Source of the DNA: Bacillota bacterium
GTDB lineage: Bacteria; Bacillota; Clostridia; Acetivibrionales; DSM-1351
Direction of reading: 5' to 3'
DNA length: 64,000 nt
Assembly (NCBI GenBank): GCA_023409265.1
Contig: JAEYHZ010000030.1
Span: 124,001-188,000, forward strand
Below, in pieces: positions 63,748 to 64,000 of the stretch. A program made the translations under genes and the position numbers. The notes below the pieces were generated by a model. That model worked only from the letters and a program-made list of their open reading frames with translations. It did no database searches and was not told the DNA's origin. Position 1 is the stretch's first letter, and each line of letters opens with the position of its first letter.

Positions 63748-64000
63748 ATGAAGGATAAGGTTTTTGACGAGGAATTTTACAGAAAGCTTGAAAGTATTTC
63801 AATAAAGGCCCGTATGACTTTGACAGACGGAGCCGCCGGCGGCAGAAAGTCCAAAGCAAAAGGCAGCTCGGTAGAGTTTTCCGATTTCAGAGAGTACACG
63901 CCGGGGGACGATTTCAGAAGGATTGACTGGAATGCCTACGGCCGTTTTGATAAATTGTTCTTAAGGCTTTTTATGGAGGAAAGGGAAGCGCTTTTGAACA
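63748..64000 (+). CDS. DUF58 protein (3' partial)
   Basis: The first 84 codons of a DUF58 family protein, cut by the window edge. The family motif FREYTPGDDFRRIDWNAYGR is present near residues 48-67. Preceded by MoxR 66 bases upstream, the standard MoxR-DUF58 pair. No good ribosome binding site beyond AAAGG at 63727. Confidence 0.85.
   Translation, partial: MKDKVFDEEFYRKLESISIKARMTLTDGAAGGRKSKAKGSSVEFSDFREYTPGDDFRRIDWNAYGRFDKLFLRLFMEEREALLN

Noticed and set aside
1..64000. tRNA, rRNA, tmRNA or known riboswitches
   Set aside because: Intergenic stretches were read for these and none was recognised; absence is not proven without a covariance search.

Overview
The window is low-GC, Gram-positive DNA of clostridial type: strong GGAGG ribosome binding sites, some GTG/TTG starts, intrinsic terminators, and Firmicutes-type genes (dnaE-type Pol III alpha, mutS2, typA, a TRAP protein and an mltG-trmR-U32 tRNA modification set). 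Gene content and style fit a mesophilic cellulolytic clostridium of the Ruminiclostridium / Clostridium cellulolyticum group. That is an inference; no rRNA or tRNA gene lies in the window. I count 54 protein genes, two of them cut by the window edges.

Layout. 1-4304: the end of a sugar ABC transporter (two permeases and a lipoprotein binding protein) followed by a GH76-like glycosidase. 4519-8001: dnaE. 8152-11109 (minus): a secreted protein of unknown function and an HtrA-type protease. 11547-16431: small housekeeping genes (mtrB/TRAP, DUF2007-like, hotdog thioesterase, pgsA, DUF5685, a J-domain protein, two membrane proteins). 16738-24879: mutS2, typA, mltG, trmR and a U32 peptidase family protein.

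25015-45958 is the most striking part. I read it as a catabolic island for sulfoquinovose (SQ) and its glycerol-linked form, the head group of plant sulfolipid. The anchor is 43955-45958, a GH31 enzyme that keeps the two catalytic Asp and all four sulfonate-contact residues of E. coli YihQ sulfoquinovosidase. It ends an ABC sugar importer operon (40700-45958). To the left lie a DUF4867 cupin-like protein, a ROK repressor (both minus strand), and a plus-strand operon (30184-37845) holding an iron alcohol dehydrogenase, a split transketolase, an RpiB-like isomerase, a transaldolase, a fucose-isomerase-like protein, a second transaldolase-like protein and an EamA transporter. Further left are a PocR-AraC regulator, glycerol dehydrogenase, DhaK, DhaL and a monoacylglycerol-lipase-like hydrolase (25015-29917). 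Together they could deacylate the lipid, import SQ-glycerol, release SQ and glycerol, burn the glycerol through dihydroxyacetone, isomerise SQ to sulfofructose, split it, reduce the sulfonated aldehyde and export the product. RpiB-like and transaldolase proteins both have Trp where phosphate-using relatives have Arg. The mix of transketolase and transaldolase parts does not match one textbook sulfoglycolysis route.

46043-53743: a class B penicillin-binding protein, two small unknown proteins, the YjjP/YjjB exporter halves, an ABC ATPase with a large permease, and a MerR regulator with two DNA-binding domains, preceded by a seven-copy helically phased repeat array. 53956-56487 (minus): a UvrA2-type ATPase lacking the UvrB-binding insert. 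56833-64000: a tightly overlapping operon of a secreted membrane protein, ABC-2 ATPase and permease, a coiled-coil protein with a Gly/Gln-rich stretch, a MoxR ATPase and the start of a DUF58 protein.

Family calls come from reading motifs and remembered homologues; no search was run.
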